Both the position numbers and the translations under genes were made by a program. 64,000 nt of DNA from assembly GCF_030418305.1 (NCBI RefSeq), contig NZ_JAUHPX010000002.1:62001-126000 (forward strand), in the 5' to 3' direction. The DNA is from Demequina lignilytica (GTDB lineage Bacteria > Actinomycetota > Actinomycetes > Actinomycetales > Demequinaceae). Under the pieces are notes generated by a model, which was given only the letters and a program-made list of their open reading frames with translations, was not told the origin of the DNA and made no database searches. Of the stretch, positions 35,676 to 44,361 are shown piece after piece. Position 1 is the first letter of the stretch. Each line of letters starts with the position of its first letter.

Positions 35676-36518
35676 TCAGGCGCGGGGTTCTGCGTCCCCG
35701 TCAGCCGTGGGCGCCCACGGCTGCTGGGGGGTGTACGACCCGCCGAACTGCGTCGTCGGCGGCGTGTACGGGGTGCCGAGCGCCGGCGAGGAGGTGGACT
35801 CCTCCTCCGGCTGGTCCTCGGCGGGTGCGTCGGCCTCCGCGGCGGGCTCCTCGGAAGCGGGAGCCTCGTCGACCGGCTCGTCGGCGGGGGTCTCCTCGCC
35901 GAAGCTCTCGACGGTCTCCTCGACGGCGGGCTCCTCGATGAGCTCCTCGCCCACGAAGGGCGCGGCCGGCGCGGGGGCGGTGCCCTCGGCGTGGTCGAGG
36001 TCGTCGAGAAGGTTGCTCAGGTACGACTTGAGGCGCGAGCGGTAGTCGCGCTCGAAGCGGCGCAGGTCGTCGATCTTGGTCTCGAGCAGCGCGCGCTCGG
36101 AGTTCAGCTGGTCCATGCGGGCCTGCGCGTCGTTCTCGGCACGCTCGACGATGGACTCGGCCTTCGCCTTGCCCTCCTCGACCAGGCGCTCCTTCTCCTC
36201 CTCGCCGGCGGCCACGTACTCGTCGTGGAGCTTCTGCGCCATCGCGAGCATGCCCGTCGGGGTCGGGGGGTTCGGGTCGGTCGCGGCCTGGAGCAGGCCT
36301 GCGTCGGTGGCCGGGGCCTCGGCGGCCGGCGCGGCGCCGCCGCCCTGCTGGACCTCGCGCAGCCGCGCCGCGAGCTCGTCCCGCTCCGCGGTGAGCTGCG
36401 AGATGGAGTGCGCGACCTCGTCGAGGAAGTCGTCGACCTCGTCCTGGTCGAAGCCCTCCCGGTACTTGGTCTTGGAGAAGGCCTTGTTGAGGACGTCCTC
36501 GGCGGTCAGCAGTGCCAT
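35676..36518 (-). CDS. divIVA: Polar growth/cell division protein DivIVA (Wag31)
   Basis: A 280-residue curved-membrane-binding coiled-coil protein that marks poles and septa in actinobacteria. The N-terminal DivIVA domain reads MALLTAEDVLNKAFSKTKYREGFDQDEVDDFLDEVA, where the lipid-inserting loop contains KYREG. A variable Ala/Pro linker (about residues 70-110), a second coiled coil (about 110-185) and a long acidic tail rich in Glu, Pro and Ala (190-260) follow. ATG at 36518 is fixed by the conserved start; GAGG lies 10 bases before. Confidence 0.95.
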   Translation of the reverse strand: MALLTAEDVLNKAFSKTKYREGFDQDEVDDFLDEVAHSISQLTAERDELAARLREVQQGGGAAPAAEAPATDAGLLQAATDPNPPTPTGMLAMAQKLHDEYVAAGEEEKERLVEEGKAKAESIVERAENDAQARMDQLNSERALLETKIDDLRRFERDYRSRLKSYLSNLLDDLDHAEGTAPAPAAPFVGEELIEEPAVEETVESFGEETPADEPVDEAPASEEPAAEADAPAEDQPEEESTSSPALGTPYTPPTTQFGGSYTPQQPWAPTADGDAEPRA

Positions 36519-36545
36519 GTCGACTTCCACCTCGAGTCTGATCGG

Positions 36546-36562
36546 GGCCGGTAGAACCGGCC
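36546..36562. promoter_or_regulatory. Inverted repeat in the divIVA leader
   Basis: GGCCGG and CCGGCC flank the 5-base loop TAGAA, 28 bases before the divIVA start. A TTGACA-like hexamer (minus strand, 36567-36572) lies just upstream. It could be a leader hairpin or a regulator site; nothing in the sequence decides. Confidence 0.35.
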
Positions 36563-36627
36563 ATGCTGTCAATCTGTCACTTTACCCATTGCAGTATCGG
36601 CACGCACTTGAGAGCCGTGCGCGGGCG

Positions 36628-36915
36628 TCAGGCGAGCAGGCTCAGGTACCACCGCAGCATCATGGTCCCGAGCATCACGATCATGATCCCGAGGTCCAGG
36701 CGGAGGCCGCCGATGCTGAGCGGTGGCACGATCCGACGCACGAGCTTGATCGGCGGGTCGGTGACGGTGAGGACCGACTCGACCGCCACGAGGCCCGCGC
36801 CGGTGGGCTTCCAGTCGCGCACGATCGACGCGACCATCATGATCACGAAGCGCGCGAACAGCAGCATCAGGAACAGCGTCAGGATGAAGATCAGGACGTC
36901 GATGATGAGGCTCAC
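36628..36915 (-). CDS. yggT: YggT family membrane protein
   Basis: A 95-residue protein with two hydrophobic regions (residues 3-30 and 73-93) and the conserved cytoplasmic loop WKPTG ... TDPPIKLVRRIVPPLSIGGLRLDLG. The family is regularly sited between sepF and divIVA and is linked to division or osmotic tolerance, though its role is not proven. GTG start, 21 bases after the sepF stop. Normal length. Confidence 0.92.
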   Translation of the reverse strand: MSLIIDVLIFILTLFLMLLFARFVIMMVASIVRDWKPTGAGLVAVESVLTVTDPPIKLVRRIVPPLSIGGLRLDLGIMIVMLGTMMLRWYLSLLA

Positions 36916-36936
36916 GGGGCGAGCCTACCCCGGGCC

Positions 36937-37416
36937 TCAGGCCTGGTTGTAGAACGCGTGGTCCTGCGCGGGCTCCTCGTCGATGCCGATCTCCACGTGC
37001 GCCGGCGAGAGCAGGAACACCGAGGTGGTGACGCGCTCGATGGAGCCGTGCAGCCCGAACGACAGTCCCGCGGAGAAGTCGACCAGGCGCTTCGCGTCCG
37101 CGTCCGACATCTCGGTGAGGTTCATGATGACCGGCACGCCCTGGCGGAAGGCCTCGCCGATCAGGCGGGCGTCGTTGTAGGTGCGCGGCTTGATGGTCTG
37201 GATGCGGCGCAGGTCGGTCGCCTGGGCCGTCGACGCGGCATGCTCGCGAGCCGGCCGCGCGTGCTTGACCGCGCCGGTGCGAGGACCGGACTGCTTGACC
37301 TCGGACACGTCGTGCAGGTTCGTCACGGGCGCGAGCTCGGGCTCGGCGTAGTCGTACTCCTCCTGCTCGTTGACATCGAAGTCGAGGTACTGGATCGCCT
37401 TGCGCAGTGCGCTCAT
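36937..37416 (-). CDS. sepF: Cell division protein SepF
   Basis: A 159-residue FtsZ membrane anchor. The N-terminal amphipathic helix [13 protein letters not shown] binds membrane. A flexible acidic linker leads to the C-terminal SepF core ([47 protein letters not shown]), which dimerises and binds the FtsZ tail. In actinobacteria lacking FtsA it is the main Z-ring tether. ATG at 37416. It follows pgeF by 60 bases, where yggS is often placed. Confidence 0.95.
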   Translation of the reverse strand: MSALRKAIQYLDFDVNEQEEYDYAEPELAPVTNLHDVSEVKQSGPRTGAVKHARPAREHAASTAQATDLRRIQTIKPRTYNDARLIGEAFRQGVPVIMNLTEMSDADAKRLVDFSAGLSFGLHGSIERVTTSVFLLSPAHVEIGIDEEPAQDHAFYNQA

Positions 37417-37476
37417 TCTGACCCCCTGTGGTGCGGACGAATCGTTGGCTTCACGGTACGGCCGCCGCGCGGCCCA

Positions 37477-38211
37477 TCAGCGGAGCGACACGCCGGGCCC
37501 CGCGCACACGATCACGCCCGCGATCCGGCCGGTGACGCCGTCGCGGCGATGGGAGAACAGGCCGGGCTCCTCGCGCGTGCACTCGGGTCGGCGGATGACC
37601 TCGCGGAACCCCAGCTCGCCCAACCGGGTCTCGATCGCGCGCGGGAGGTCGAGCGACGGGGTGCCCGTCCGGGTCATCGCGCGGGCCGTCGGGTGGCGGC
37701 CCGCGACGCGCGCCTGCATCTCACCCGGGACCTCGTAGCAGCGCCCGCAGATCGCGGGTCCGATCGCGGCCCGGAGCGTTCCGGGCTCCCGACGCGCCGG
37801 ACCCAGGTCGAGGAGAGCCGCCACCGCGGCGTCGATCGCACCGAGGTACAGGCCCTCGCGGCCCGCGTGGACGGCCGCGACCGCTCCGGTGAGCTCGTCG
37901 TGCATCAGCACCGGCACGCAGTCGGCGGCGATGGCGGCGATGGCGAGCCCCGGGACGCGGGTCACCAGGACGTCGGCGGGCCCCGGATCCTCGCGGGGCG
38001 CGGACACCTGGGCGACCGCGATGCCGTGCTCGGCCGTGAGGAATGTCACCGGGGCGTCCGCATGCTCGGCCACGATCGAGCGGTTGCGCGCGACGCATGC
38101 CGGGTCGTCCCCGACGTGCGTCGCGAGATTGAGGGAGTCGTACGGCGGCGCCGAGGTCCCCCCGTCACGGGTGGTGAAGAAGGCCCGGACGGGGAGACCG
38201 GCGTCGATCAC
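37477..38211 (-). CDS. pgeF: Peptidoglycan editing factor / multicopper polyphenol oxidase family (YfiH)
   Basis: A 244-residue protein of the YfiH/PgeF family, whose E. coli member removes muropeptides that wrongly carry L-Ser in place of L-Ala. The metal-site residues are visible: the His of LTAEHGIAV, Cys in AADCVPVLM, and His in [11 protein letters not shown]. The family end [11 protein letters not shown] is intact. The GTG start at 38211 overlaps the ftsZ stop in GTGA, so it is translationally coupled to ftsZ. It was earlier annotated as a laccase-like domain. Confidence 0.92.
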   Translation of the reverse strand: MIDAGLPVRAFFTTRDGGTSAPPYDSLNLATHVGDDPACVARNRSIVAEHADAPVTFLTAEHGIAVAQVSAPREDPGPADVLVTRVPGLAIAAIAADCVPVLMHDELTGAVAAVHAGREGLYLGAIDAAVAALLDLGPARREPGTLRAAIGPAICGRCYEVPGEMQARVAGRHPTARAMTRTGTPSLDLPRAIETRLGELGFREVIRRPECTREEPGLFSHRRDGVTGRIAGVIVCAGPGVSLR

Positions 38212-39374
38212 CGCAGGAAGTCGGGGACGTCGAGCGTCTCCGCGGACTCCCTGGTGGGCACGGCGCGGATGGTGTCGGTGGCCGGCCCCGCATCCGCGGT
38301 GGCGTAGGGGCTGGCCGGGATGACGTCGGTCTCGACCGGCGCGTCGACGGGCTCGAGCTCCTCGGCCTTCGGCGCGGGCGAGGACTCGATCGAGCCCAGC
38401 GCGCCTTCGTGCGCGCGTCGCGTCGGGGCGCCTCCGTCGAAGCCCGCCGCGATGACCGTGATGCGGAGCTCGTCGCCCAGCGAGTCGTCGATCACCGTGC
38501 CGAAGATGATGTTGGCCTCGGGGTGCGCCGCCTCGCGCACCAGGCGGGCCGCGGTCTCGACCTCCTTGATGCCGAGGTTCGAGCCGCCCGAGATCGACAG
38601 CAGCACCCCGTGGGCGCCCTCGATCGAGGCCTCGAGCAGCGGGGACGCGATCGCGCCCTCGGCGGCCTCGAGAGCGCGGGCCTCGCCGCGCGCGCTGGCC
38701 ACGCCCATGAGCGCCGTGCCCGCGCCCTGCATGACGGACTTCACGTCGTTGAAGTCGACGTTGATGAGGCCGGGCGTGGTGATGAGGTCGGTGATGCCCT
38801 GCACACCGCCCTGGAGGACCTGGTCCGCCGCCGCGAACGCCCCGAGGACGCTGAGCTGCGCGTCGGAGATGTCCAGGAGACGGTCGTTGGGGATGACGAT
38901 CAGGGTGTCGACCTCGTCGCGCAGCGTCGCGATGCCCGCGTCGGCCTGGTCGGCGCGGCGCCGGCCCTCGAAGCCGAACGGGCGCGTCACCACGCCCACG
39001 GTCAGGGCGCCGAGCGACCGCGCGATGCGCGCGACCACGGGTGCGCCGCCGGTGCCGGTGCCGCCGCCCTCGCCCGCGGTCACGAACACCATGTCGGCGC
39101 CCTGGAGCGCCTCCGCGATCTCGTCCTCGTGGTCCTCGGCGGCCTTGCGCCCGACCTCCGGGTCGGCGCCCGCACCGAGGCCGCGGGTGAGCTCGCGACC
39201 GATGTCGAGCTTCACGTCCGCGTCGGACATCAGCAGCGCCTGCGCGTCGGTGTTGATGGCGATGAACTCGGCACCCTTGAGACCGACGTCGATCATGCGG
39301 TTCACGGCGTTCACGCCGCCGCCGCCCACGCCGACGACCTTGATGTGCGTGATGTAGTTCTGCGGTGCGGCCAT
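38208..39374 (-). CDS. ftsZ: Cell division protein FtsZ
   Basis: A 388-residue tubulin homologue that builds the Z ring. The GTP-binding signature is [12 protein letters not shown] at about residue 100, with the N-terminal [17 protein letters not shown] and the T7 loop [12 protein letters not shown] variable Pro/Ala/Glu linker from about residue 320 leads to the C-terminal peptide [10 protein letters not shown] that binds SepF. ATG at 39374. Its own AT-rich upstream region suggests expression independent of the mur genes. Confidence 0.98.
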   Translation of the reverse strand: MAAPQNYITHIKVVGVGGGGVNAVNRMIDVGLKGAEFIAINTDAQALLMSDADVKLDIGRELTRGLGAGADPEVGRKAAEDHEDEIAEALQGADMVFVTAGEGGGTGTGGAPVVARIARSLGALTVGVVTRPFGFEGRRRADQADAGIATLRDEVDTLIVIPNDRLLDISDAQLSVLGAFAAADQVLQGGVQGITDLITTPGLINVDFNDVKSVMQGAGTALMGVASARGEARALEAAEGAIASPLLEASIEGAHGVLLSISGGSNLGIKEVETAARLVREAAHPEANIIFGTVIDDSLGDELRITVIAAGFDGGAPTRRAHEGALGSIESSPAPKAEELEPVDAPVETDVIPASPYATADAGPATDTIRAVPTRESAETLDVPDFLR

Positions 39375-39390
39375 GTGCGTTCCCTTTCAA

Positions 39391-39426
39391 CCTTAACCCT
39401 CTAGTTGAGAGTTATAGTTATGTCAA
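39391..39426 (-). promoter_or_regulatory. AT-rich ftsZ promoter region
   Basis: Within very GC-rich surroundings this stretch is markedly AT-rich. On the minus strand it has a perfect TTGACA (39421-39426) followed after 17 bases by TAGAGG, a weak -10. A better TATAAC (39411-39416) overlaps but lacks a partner at the right distance. AACTCTC and GAGGGTT form an inverted repeat around AACTA (39396-39414). Similar AACCCTC repeats precede ftsZ in other actinobacteria. The rest of 39375-39572 holds nothing I recognise. Confidence 0.6.
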
Positions 39427-39572
39427 GTCGTTCAAGGTCGAAGTTACGGGCCGTCGCGGCGCTTGCCGCGCGCGACACGCGCGGCGTGCCGATAATCGCT
39501 CGCCGCGCCCCGCCGACCTCGGTGCCGCGCGTCCGGGAACCGCCCCGTCGCGCCACGGGCGGTGGCGACCGG

Positions 39573-40673
39573 TCAGCTCCTGGTGATCGGCAGCGTCGGC
39601 GCGGAGACGTCGATCACGGTCGCGCCGTCGGCCTGGCCCGAGTCCAGCAGCACCTGCAGGACCTCGGCCTTGAGCGCCGAGTCCTCCGCGCTCCCCCACT
39701 CGACTCGCGGCCCGTCGCGGAGCTCGAACGTGACGGTGTCCTCGGTGCCCGCGCTGACGTCCTGGACCCGGTCCCGCAGCTCCACCGGCAGCTGGTTGAT
39801 CACCCCGAGCACGGCCGCGAGCACGCGCGTGTGGTCCTCCCCGACGGGGATGGTCACCACGGGCAGGTCGTCGGGCGCCTCGTCCGCGCGGCCGACCGTG
39901 GTGGCCTCGGAGTCGACGAACGCGTAGCCGTCCTCGACAGGGACGGCGGCGACGGGCTCGCGCGAGGTGAGCTCGATGAGGAGGCCCGCCGGCCACACGC
40001 GCTCGATGGCCGCATCGCGGACCCCGGGGATCTCGCGCAGCGCATCGGCGAGCCTCGAGGTGCTCAGGGTCGCGAGCGACTGCCCCTCGAACTGCGCGAC
40101 CGTGGCGCTCACGTCCGCCGGCTCCACCACGGTGCCGTACCCGGTGGTCTCGACCTCGGCGGGATCGAGCGCGAACACCGGCGACGCGAGCACGAGCCAC
40201 GCGACGAGGCCGACGATCGCGAGGTAGCCGGCCCTGCGGGCCCACACCACGGCGGACAGGCGGCGCTGCGCACGGGCACGCTCCCGCAGGCGCGCCTGCA
40301 GCCGGGTGGTGACGGTGCCGACGCGCGCGCCGGCCGCGTCGACCATGGGGGCGGCGCGTCGTCGCCCGACGTGGAGGGCGGACGCCACGCGGGAGCGCAC
40401 CGACGGGCCCGCGTCACGCGCCTCCGGCGCGGCGGGGGCCGTGCGGGCGTCGGCCGGGCGCGCGCGCCGCTCGCCGTCGCCCCGTCGCCAGGGCGCCGCC
40501 AGGGACTCGTGCTCGGCCGTCACCGAGACTCCGCTGCTGCGAGGACGCGGGGACGGGCCCGGCTTCGCCGTCACCGCAACGGCCTCGGACGCGGGTCGGC
40601 CCGATGCGGGTGCCGCGCGGCGCGGGGCCGGCGGGCGTGCCGTGGCGGGCCGGGGAGGACGCCGCTCAGCCAT
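39573..40673 (-). CDS. ftsQ: Cell division protein FtsQ (DivIB) with long basic N-terminus
   Basis: A 366-residue bitopic division protein. The first 140 or so residues are cytoplasmic and very rich in Arg, Ala and Pro. One membrane helix (about 145-168, YLAIVGLVAWLVLASPVFAL) leads to the POTRA domain (DPAEVETTGYGTVVEPADVS) and the beta domain with IERVWPAGLLIELTSREPVA. It recruits FtsL/FtsB and the FtsWI synthase. The ATG at 40673 overlaps murC by 8 bases. The cytoplasmic arm is longer than in most homologues. Confidence 0.93.
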   Translation of the reverse strand: MAERRPPRPATARPPAPRRAAPASGRPASEAVAVTAKPGPSPRPRSSGVSVTAEHESLAAPWRRGDGERRARPADARTAPAAPEARDAGPSVRSRVASALHVGRRRAAPMVDAAGARVGTVTTRLQARLRERARAQRRLSAVVWARRAGYLAIVGLVAWLVLASPVFALDPAEVETTGYGTVVEPADVSATVAQFEGQSLATLSTSRLADALREIPGVRDAAIERVWPAGLLIELTSREPVAAVPVEDGYAFVDSEATTVGRADEAPDDLPVVTIPVGEDHTRVLAAVLGVINQLPVELRDRVQDVSAGTEDTVTFELRDGPRVEWGSAEDSALKAEVLQVLLDSGQADGATVIDVSAPTLPITRS

Positions 40674-42027
40674 CGCCGCCCTCGCGGGCGCGGATCCGGT
40701 CGAGGATCCAGTCGGCGGCGAGGGTCACGGTGCCGGACCCGACGGTGAACACCGTGTCTCCGGCTCGCGCCCGGTCGGCCGCGAGTCGCGCCGCGTCCTC
40801 GAGATCCTCGGCGAGGGTGAGGGTCGAGCCCGCAGGCAGGTCGACGTGCGCCGCGATCGAGGCCGAGGAGACCCCGGGGATCGGGTCCTCGCGGTCGCCG
40901 TGGACGGGTGCGAGCACCACGTCGGCGTCCGGGACGGACAGCGCGCGCCCGAACGCCTCGGCGTGCATCTGCGTGCGCGTGAAGAGCGCCGGCTGGAACA
41001 GCACCACCATGCGTGCCACTCCCCCGTCGCGCGCGGCACGCATGAGGGCCGCGACCTCGGTGGGGTGGTGAGCGTAGTCGTCGATCACCGTGACGCCATG
41101 GGCCTCGCCGCGGTGCTGGTAGCGCCGACCGGTGCCCGCGAAGCTCGCGAAGGCCGCGGCGGCGTCGACGGGGTCGGCGCCCATCTCGATGGCCGCGAGC
41201 CACGCGGCGGTGGCGTTGAGGCGGTTGTGCGCGCCGGGCGCGCTCACGGCGAGCGGGACGCGGAGGTCGCCGCGCGTGATGCCGGCGGCGTCCACCACCG
41301 CATCGGCGTCGGCGGACGTGCCGTACGTGATCACCGTCGTGCCGCCGGCGCGGGCCGCGTCGGCGAGCCGCCGCACCACCGGGTCGTCGACGCACGCGAT
41401 GACGGTCCCCGACTGCGCCGCGAAGTCCGCGAAGGCGCGGTGCAGGTTCTCGACCGTGCCGTGGTGATCCAGGTGGTCGGGCTCGATGTTGAGCAGGATC
41501 GACACCTCGGGGCGGTACCGCAGGAACGAGCCGTCCGACTCGTCCGCCTCGAGCACCGAGATCCCCGCGGTCCCCGCATAGCCGCCTGCGACCGCGCCCT
41601 CGATGCCGAACACGCGCGCACCGACGGCGAAGCCCGCATCGATCCGGCTGGAGTGCAGCGCGTGCGCCACCATCGCCGACGTGGTGGTCTTGCCGTGCGA
41701 GCCCGCGACGGCGACCAGCCGCTGACCCTCGAGGGCCCGCACCAGCGCCTCCGACCGGTGCCACACGGGGATGCCGAGCTCGCGCGCACGCGCGAGCTCC
41801 ACGTTGGTCTCGCGCACGGCCGTCGACACGACGACCGCCGCCGCGCCGTCGACGAGGGCGGCGTCGTGGCCCAGCTGCACGTCCATGCCTGCGTCGCGCA
41901 GCGCCTGGAAGTAGGCGGTCTCCGCGAGGTTCGTGCCGCTCACCTCGTAGCCTCGCGCCGCGATCAGGCGCGCGACCGCGGACATCCCGGAGCCGCCCAC
42001 GCCGATGAAGTGGATCCGCTCGCTCAC
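40666..42027 (-). CDS. murC: UDP-N-acetylmuramate--L-alanine ligase
   Basis: A 453-residue ATP-dependent ligase that adds the first amino acid to UDP-MurNAc. The N-terminal Rossmann domain has HFIGVGGSGMSAVARL. The central ATPase carries the Mur signature GSHGKTTTSAMV, and EADESDGSF and NIEPDHLDHHG are present. The C-terminal domain contains DDYAHHPTEV. GTG at 42027 overlaps the murG stop in GTGA. Normal length. Confidence 0.96.
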   Translation of the reverse strand: MSERIHFIGVGGSGMSAVARLIAARGYEVSGTNLAETAYFQALRDAGMDVQLGHDAALVDGAAAVVVSTAVRETNVELARARELGIPVWHRSEALVRALEGQRLVAVAGSHGKTTTSAMVAHALHSSRIDAGFAVGARVFGIEGAVAGGYAGTAGISVLEADESDGSFLRYRPEVSILLNIEPDHLDHHGTVENLHRAFADFAAQSGTVIACVDDPVVRRLADAARAGGTTVITYGTSADADAVVDAAGITRGDLRVPLAVSAPGAHNRLNATAAWLAAIEMGADPVDAAAAFASFAGTGRRYQHRGEAHGVTVIDDYAHHPTEVAALMRAARDGGVARMVVLFQPALFTRTQMHAEAFGRALSVPDADVVLAPVHGDREDPIPGVSSASIAAHVDLPAGSTLTLAEDLEDAARLAADRARAGDTVFTVGSGTVTLAADWILDRIRAREGGDG

Positions 42028-43127
42028 AGCGCGCCTTCGATCAGCGCGGCGAGGCGCGCGGCGCCGTCCGCGATCCCGATCCCGCGAGCCGCCTCGCGCA
42101 TGGCGCCGCCGTCCAGGACGATGCGCGCGGCCTCCCGCGCGAGCCTCGCGGGCTCCAGCTCGGCGTCCGGGATGAGCGTCGCGGCCCCCGCGCCGACGGC
42201 GGCGCTCGCGTTGAGCGCCTGCTCGCCGTTGCCGTGCGCGAGCGGCACGTAGAGAGCCGGCAGCCCCAGCGCGCCGATCTCGCACACCGTGGCGGCGCCC
42301 GAGCGGCACACCACCGCGTCGGCGGCCGAGAACGCCGCCGCCATGTCGTGCGAGTACTCGGCGACGTCGTACCGCGCGGCGAGCTCCGCGGGCAGCGCCG
42401 CGCGCGCTCCGAGCGCGCCCTCGGACTTGCCGCGCCCGGTCAGGTGGATCACGTGGATGCCGCGGCCGACCAGGTCGGCGATCGCGCCCGCGAGAGCGGC
42501 GTTGACGCTGGCGGCGCCGAGCGAGCCGCCGAACACCAGCAGCACGGGGGCGTCGGCCGCCCAGCCGCGAGCCTCCCTCGCGGTCGCGGCGGCGGCGGCG
42601 CGGGCGTCCGCGTCGGCGAACACCTCGGCGAGCTCCTCGAGCTCGCGTCGCAGCGGCAGGCCCGTCACCGTGGCATGACGCAGCGGGGTGCCGGGGAACG
42701 TCACGGCCACGTGGTCGGTGAGGCGGGCTCCCAGACGGTTCGCGATGCCCGGACGCGCGTTCGCCTCGTGGACGATGATCGGGATCCCGCGGCGGCGGGC
42801 GGCCCAGTAGACCGGAGGCGACGCGTAGCCGCCGAAGCCGACCACCGCATCGGCCCGATGCGCCTCGATGGCGGCCTCGCAGTCGCGGATGGCGCGCCGC
42901 AGCCGCCCGGGGAAGCGCAGCGCGGCCCCGTCGGGCCGGCGCGGGAACGGGACCTTCTCGATCTCGACCAGCTCGATCCCGGCGCGCGGCACCAGGTCCG
43001 CCTCGAGACCGTCGGGCGTGCCGACGGCCGCCACCTGGTGGCCGCGCTCGCGCAGCACCGCCGCGGTGGCGAGCAGGGGGTTGACGTGGCCGGCGGTGCC
43101 GCCGCCGGCGAGGAGCAGGCTAGCCAC
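42024..43127 (-). CDS. murG: Lipid II synthase MurG (GlcNAc transferase)
   Basis: A 367-residue GT-B glycosyltransferase that adds GlcNAc to lipid I at the inner membrane face. The N-terminal loop GGGTAGHVNPLLA and the second glycine motif FGGSLGAASVN are intact; the UDP-sugar site ends in CRSGAATVCEIGALGLPALYVPLAHGNGEQ. GTG start overlapping ftsW by eight bases. It comes between ftsW and murC as usual. Confidence 0.96.
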   Translation of the reverse strand: MASLLLAGGGTAGHVNPLLATAAVLRERGHQVAAVGTPDGLEADLVPRAGIELVEIEKVPFPRRPDGAALRFPGRLRRAIRDCEAAIEAHRADAVVGFGGYASPPVYWAARRRGIPIIVHEANARPGIANRLGARLTDHVAVTFPGTPLRHATVTGLPLRRELEELAEVFADADARAAAAATAREARGWAADAPVLLVFGGSLGAASVNAALAGAIADLVGRGIHVIHLTGRGKSEGALGARAALPAELAARYDVAEYSHDMAAAFSAADAVVCRSGAATVCEIGALGLPALYVPLAHGNGEQALNASAAVGAGAATLIPDAELEPARLAREAARIVLDGGAMREAARGIGIADGAARLAALIEGAL

Positions 43128-44352
43128 GCCGCCGTCCCTTCATGCGTCGGGTCCCCTTCGCGACCACCGCGAGCGAGCGGCGCACGACGGACGGCCGCGC
43201 CTTGAAGGCCTCCTGCGCCCCCGGCTCGTGGCGCGCGAGCGACATGAGGACGCCCACGGCGGTGAGGGACAGGATCAGCGACGATCCGCCCGACGACACG
43301 AGCGGCAGCGGCACGCCCAGCACGGGGAGCAGCTGGAGCACGACCGCGATGTTCACGCACGCCTGGACCACGAGCCACGCGCCGATCGCGGCGGCGGCGA
43401 TCTGCGTGAAGCGGTCCGTGCTGCGGGTGACGATCCGCGTCACGGCGATCAGCAGCATCGCGAACGCGACCAGCACCACGACCGTGCCGACGAGCCCGAA
43501 CTCCTCACCGATGATCGCGAAGATGTAGTCGTTGTCGGCCGCCGGCAGGTAGCCCCACTTCTCGCGGCTCATGCCGGGGCCGAGCCCCCACAGCCCGCCC
43601 GAGGCGAGCGCCCACGTGCCGTGGGTCTGCTGCCAGCACTCGTTGACGTCGCTGCAGGACCCTTCCGCCCACGCGACGATGCGGGCGATGCGGGTGGTGC
43701 CGGTGTTGACGAGCGCGAGGACGCCGAGCCCGACGAGCGCGCCGGCGATGCCGAAGAAGCGGGCGGGGGCGCCCGCGACCCAGAAGGCGACCGCGACCAC
43801 GACGCCCATCATGAGTGCGGTGCCCAGGTCGCCGCCGACGAGGACCAGCCCGATCACGCCGAGCGCCACCAGGCCTCCCGGCACGAACACGTCACGCAGG
43901 TTGGTGAGCTTGTGGCGGAACCGCGAGAGCACCACGCCCAGGTAGAGAGCGAGGCCCAGCTTCGCGAACTCCGAGGGCTGGAAGCTGAAGCCGGCGACGT
44001 CGATCCAGGCCTTGTTGCCGCCGACGGTGCGGCCGCCGGCGAGCACCATCAGCAGCAGACCGATCGACGCGAAGAGCACCCACGGCGCGATCCGCTTCCA
44101 GAACATCACGGGCATCCGGGACCCGACCACGAGCGCGACCACGCCGACGACGAGCGCGATCACCTGCACGATGAACCCGGAGTACGCGCTGCCGGAGCCC
44201 GAGCGGATCGACGAGATGGACGAGCTCGAGAGCACGACCGCGAGGCCCAGCAGCACCAGGATCGTGGTCGCCGCGACCAGCAGGTAGTAGCTGGTGGCCG
44301 GCGACCGGAAGGCGGTGACAGCGCTCTGCGGCCGGGACTCGGTCGCGGTCAT
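43120..44352 (-). CDS. ftsW: Septal peptidoglycan glycosyltransferase FtsW
   Basis: A 410-residue SEDS-family polymerase with about ten helices that links lipid II into glycan strands with FtsI. Key stretches: WIDVAGFSFQPSEFAKLGL, the large extracytoplasmic loop WGLGPGMSREKWGYLPAADNDYIFAIIGEEFG, and LPLVSSGGSS near the end. The start is ATG at 44352, with AGGAGG five bases before; a GTG six bases upstream is less well placed. A Lys/Arg-rich cytoplasmic tail (RRMKGRRRG) follows the last helix. Confidence 0.96.
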   Translation of the reverse strand: MTATESRPQSAVTAFRSPATSYYLLVAATTILVLLGLAVVLSSSSISSIRSGSGSAYSGFIVQVIALVVGVVALVVGSRMPVMFWKRIAPWVLFASIGLLLMVLAGGRTVGGNKAWIDVAGFSFQPSEFAKLGLALYLGVVLSRFRHKLTNLRDVFVPGGLVALGVIGLVLVGGDLGTALMMGVVVAVAFWVAGAPARFFGIAGALVGLGVLALVNTGTTRIARIVAWAEGSCSDVNECWQQTHGTWALASGGLWGLGPGMSREKWGYLPAADNDYIFAIIGEEFGLVGTVVVLVAFAMLLIAVTRIVTRSTDRFTQIAAAAIGAWLVVQACVNIAVVLQLLPVLGVPLPLVSSGGSSLILSLTAVGVLMSLARHEPGAQEAFKARPSVVRRSLAVVAKGTRRMKGRRRG

Positions 44353-44361
44353 CGTCACCTC

